This document shows positions 60,529 to 64,000 of a stretch of 64,000 bases of DNA, piece after piece. This DNA is from Pseudoscleropodium purum (taxonomy: Eukaryota; Streptophyta; Bryopsida; Hypnales; Brachytheciaceae), in the NCBI GenBank assembly GCA_963969395.1, contig OZ017804.1:5208001-5272000 (forward strand), written 5' to 3'. Positions within the stretch are counted from its first letter, which is position 1; each line of letters starts with the position of its first letter. The position numbers and the translations under genes were made by a program. Under the pieces are notes generated by a model. That model did not search any database and was not told where the DNA came from. It was given only the letters and a program-made list of their open reading frames with translations.

Positions 60529-60955
60529 GAGCTCATGTTGACAAATGACAATGGTTTCTTCAATTATTTTATTATAAAATTGTTTGTTTATTGATGATAT
60601 ACATCTCGCTGGATTTTAAAGTGATTTTGTTTCTAAATCAAAATAAAATTCAACAAAAAAATTAAAAATATATTTCATATTTTAGCTTTTACATAAATAG
60701 TGATATACAACTCTATTGAATCGCAATTGCAATATAAGAAAAATCAAAATCAAAATGACTTCACTCTCAATCTCTCATTGGTGAAAACAATTAAAACAAA
60801 AAACCCAAAATGGGTTTTCTAAGCCGCCCCGTTTGCCGCCTTGTCCGTCCGCCCCGGCCCGCCTGTCTGCCTTCCGACGGCAGGAGGAACGCTGCGTCCG
60901 CTGGCGTCCGGGTTACGGATGCTATTTTGGGGCGGACGTAGAGATTCGTCAACCG
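60529..60955 (+). repeat. 3' end of an H cassette with terminal inverted repeat
   Basis: Collinear with 36810-37234: the H 3' flank, then the GC-rich terminus whose reverse begins GGTTGACGAATCTC. The H coding region itself is missing here, replaced by K and the small GC element. Confidence 0.7.
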
Positions 60956-63900
60956 TGCAAATAGCTAATCATAATGGAAGGTTCATTCTTGAAAACATGT
61001 AGGGAACTTGTGGCCTTTCCAAAGCTTGATTTTCTTTCTAATCTTGTCATTTAGATTTCAAAAAGAAGTATTTTCAGCTCTTTCCAAAATCCAAATGGTT
61101 GGATTTCATCTTTGAAAATTTTGATACAAAAATCTTTATATTCTATTATTTGTTACCTCCCTTAATATATTGAAGACATAAATTAAGAATATATATAGAG
61201 AAAATTTCAACAAAACATATTTAATATTCATGCTTGAAAAAATAGTAAGTAGAAAGAGGTAGAGTATGATTTAAAATACTAAATTGTTTAGAATTTAGAT
61301 TTAAAATTGAAAAACTCCAATCCCAATAGTTGTAATGTTGCAATAAAAAATCTACATCCAATGCTCTAATTTTTTCAAAAGTATTTAACATTAAGTTAAA
61401 TAAAAAATTTCAAAGTTTATTTCAAAGTAGAGATTCAAAAAGTGTCCACAAACTAAAACTTTTCATAGTTTTCATCTTATTAATCAAAATGGAATGATTC
61501 AAAGCTTTCTACATATATAAGTCTAAAAAACCAAGTTCAAATTATTATTTCTTAAAAATGTGATTTTTTCTAAGGTGTTGGAGTTGCTCGTTGAGCAAGA
61601 AAAATTACATGTTATGCTATAACTTTTTTACTATAAAGTCAAAAGTTTTGAAAGTTGATGTACTTCAAAGCTACTCCTTAGGCTCATGTATGAAAATTTC
61701 AAAGGAAAAAAATAAAGTTTTTATTCATAGTAAACTACCCAAAATCACTATATTGTTAAAAAAAAATGCAGTTTAGTCCTTTTGGAATTAGAAATAGTCC
61801 ATATCTAAAAATAAAAAATAGTCCAAGATGCAATGTAAAACAATCTAATAGAAGAAATAGAAAAGATAACAAATAGATGGTGAACCCTAAACCCTAAAAC
61901 CCTACAATATTTCAGTCGTATACAATGAATAGTAAATGATCATTTTTTAATCCTAAAATGATGCAAAAAAAACACTTGAAAGAGAGACTTTAGAGGTAAT
62001 TGAATTGATGTCAACTAACAACCAATAGGTGGCTTAGAAAACATTAGTAAATAAATAAAAGCTAAAATAAAGAATAAAATGATCTCAATAGAATATGAAG
62101 AACTACACAAGAAATCAACATAGCATTTGGAAAACTTAATACCATTGATTTCATCTTATTTAAAAGTGGAATGTACAAGTTCCAAGCCAATATGGTCATA
62201 GGTGAACAAATGAAAATCAAATGTAAGCAACAACCATTATTGCCTCTTTGAATGATAGCGAAGTATGTATTGTCCAGTAGTTGACAATTGCTAAAATTGA
62301 TAATCCAAGGTGTGGATGCCTAGCCTTAAATTGATATCATCACATTCTGAACCACAATGAAATACAATTCAATAGTAAATCTCAAATCAATAAAAGTGAT
62401 CATATGCTATTCCAAAACCTTCAAAAAGTTATCAAAAAATATGTATTAGTTGGTATTTGACAACAAAATCTAGAAAACAGATGGCTTGTTGATTGTAGGC
62501 TAATAGCCAATCCATAGGCAACAAAATCTAGTATTAGATGGCAACCAACAATAACTTTATACTAGCTACTTTAATCTTCTCCATCATCCTATTAGAAGAA
62601 ACATGTATTTTTTTCTAGTATTAGCTATAAATATGCATTTTTGATGAAAGACCAAGATGTCAAGAGGTGGATGGCTCAGAAAGGCAAATTTTTGCGGAAG
62701 TTGTAGAGGACATCTACAAAATACTATAAAAACAAATTCACATCATCGTTGAGGTCAATAATTTATTTGATATGAATACAAACGCAGTGATATTTTTAAG
62801 GATGTCAAAAAAACCTAGTATTGCTACATCAATGAATAGATCCATTTTGATTGTAGATAAGTGGGTGAAAGTTACTATGGGCAACTGTAAAACTCTAATT
62901 ACATGGGAATATCACAAGGGAAAGATAGTCATGTGGTATGCTTTGCAAAAAAAGGGAAAGAAGTAGATATAAACCATGGATGAAAAGAGAAGCTCTTTAT
63001 ACAAGTGGGGTAATAGGAAGTAAAGCAGTCCATATAGGATATGTAAAGTAAGAATTGTATTCAAAATATAATTTTTGAAATACCATTTAGATATTTGGAA
63101 CAATGTCCAAAAGTCAAGCTTCCATCTTTAAACTATACCATATTTGTTGTTTTGACCATGGACAGGTAATGAATTTCATTATAAAAATATCTTCTCTTCT
63201 ACCCCTCATTCTCACTAACTATCAATGAAGTAATTTCTTGACTTCTCTATCAAAAATTATGTTGATGGTAGATGGTAAATTTTCTTTAATTCTTGTTGAA
63301 TTTGACAAATTTTCTTATTCATTTTTAAAATTTTCTTTAAAATAATTATTTTTTGATGCCTCCACCCTATAGATATGTTTGCGCTTATTGATGTCTCTGA
63401 AAACATTTGGACATTGAAGTTGATGTCTCAAAAAGCAATATTAAATTTCTTTAGATAGCGTAAAAGTGTATTGATTAGGCATGCCATGCAATTTTCACTA
63501 GTTACCACATCACTTTTCCCACCACCACATTTGATGCCATGCCATGGACTGGCGAGATGAAAAATTTTCCCACATAGTTGTCTTCGCTTGCATGCTGCAT
63601 GCATGGTACTATGGTAGAAACCACATAGCCACATTTTAGGACCTTCAAAACCCAGTTCTATGGACATTAATTCAAAAACATCTATTGTTAGGGTGTCATA
63701 TCAAATGTTTTTGACCTATCAATCTTAATAGGATTTTTTGGACGTTTATGTTGACATTAGCAAACATCACCTATGATGTCCACATGTTGGACTCTAGATA
63801 CCCCAAAAAATAGGTTTCTTTTAGAAAGTGAACTAGATACAAGTTCAGAGTACTCCAAGGCTACTATAATAACAAGACTAATCCAGAAGACAAGGGGTTG

Positions 63901-64000
63901 GGCATATATTGTTGTTAGTCACCACCTTTGGATTGTATTGTAGAAGTAAACAACTTGCTACGAAAATGATGTGTAGATGTTTTTAGCATTCACACAGGCA
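60956..64000. other. AT-rich DNA, no gene recognised
   Basis: No frame with a recognisable motif. It contains the partner of the dispersed repeat (61245-61570) and a short telomere-like string aaccctaaaccctaaaac at about 61882. Small ORFs near 62772 and 63428 appear random. Confidence 0.5.

Noticed and set aside
61882..61904. Telomere-like ccctaaa string
   Set aside because: Only about three imperfect units; not a telomere or a clear interstitial array.
62772..63667. Short ORFs near the right end
   Set aside because: No motifs, no homology to other window parts, and length expected by chance.

Overview
The window is plant nuclear DNA made almost entirely of transposable elements, old and recent, with no intact host gene that I can recognise. 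The plant assignment rests on a decayed antisense piece of a plastid rbcL gene (41611-41735), plant-style TTTAGGG-like strings, Ty3/gypsy and hAT elements typical of plants, and AT-rich intergenic DNA. The species cannot be named. A large, repeat-rich, possibly non-flowering land plant or streptophyte genome fits, but that is inference.

Region 1 (1-15057) is a Ty3/gypsy retrotransposon that enters from the left edge. One reading frame runs from gag (start 29) through protease, a cytosine-5 DNA methyltransferase domain (about 2930-3900), reverse transcriptase, RNase H and integrase to a C-terminal PHD finger ending at 10788. It is broken by many stop codons and one frameshift. Two copies of a 3.3-kb LTR-like element are nested in it: 4719-8040 inside the RT (TSD gacgg) and 10819-14122 just after the polyprotein (TSD gttgt). 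Each has TG..CA ends, a TATA box and a ~550-aa ORF; the second copy is intact. The gypsy 3' LTR ends at 15057, inside a hAT-like gene.

Region 2 (15058-37238) is a large imperfect inverted repeat. Its arms carry a hAT/DUF659 transposase pseudogene (H) and a ~1133-codon RING/coiled-coil gene (R). A spacer holds a truncated kinase-like gene (K) and a Gly/Ser/Tyr-rich gene (G). The right R copy is split by a 1829-bp solo LTR-like insertion.

Region 3 (37239-46480) is gene-poor AT-rich DNA with a possible TTAA-flanked element, the rbcL fragment, a small tandem duplication and a 371-bp non-autonomous hAT element with 8-bp TSDs.

Region 4 (46480-60955) repeats the modules in another arrangement: K and G on the minus strand, then R, K and the 3' end of an H element on the plus strand. 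60956-64000 is AT-rich DNA without recognised genes.

The unifying view (inference) is a family of hAT-related mobile cassettes with related ends (TAGGGTTTAC / CAGGGTTGAC) and dense CGGACG/CGTCCG subterminal repeats. They carry and reshuffle the modules H, R, G and K. R and G share an N-terminal domain, and K resembles a protein kinase. All copies here are damaged, mostly by C-to-T or G-to-A changes as expected for long-methylated repeats.
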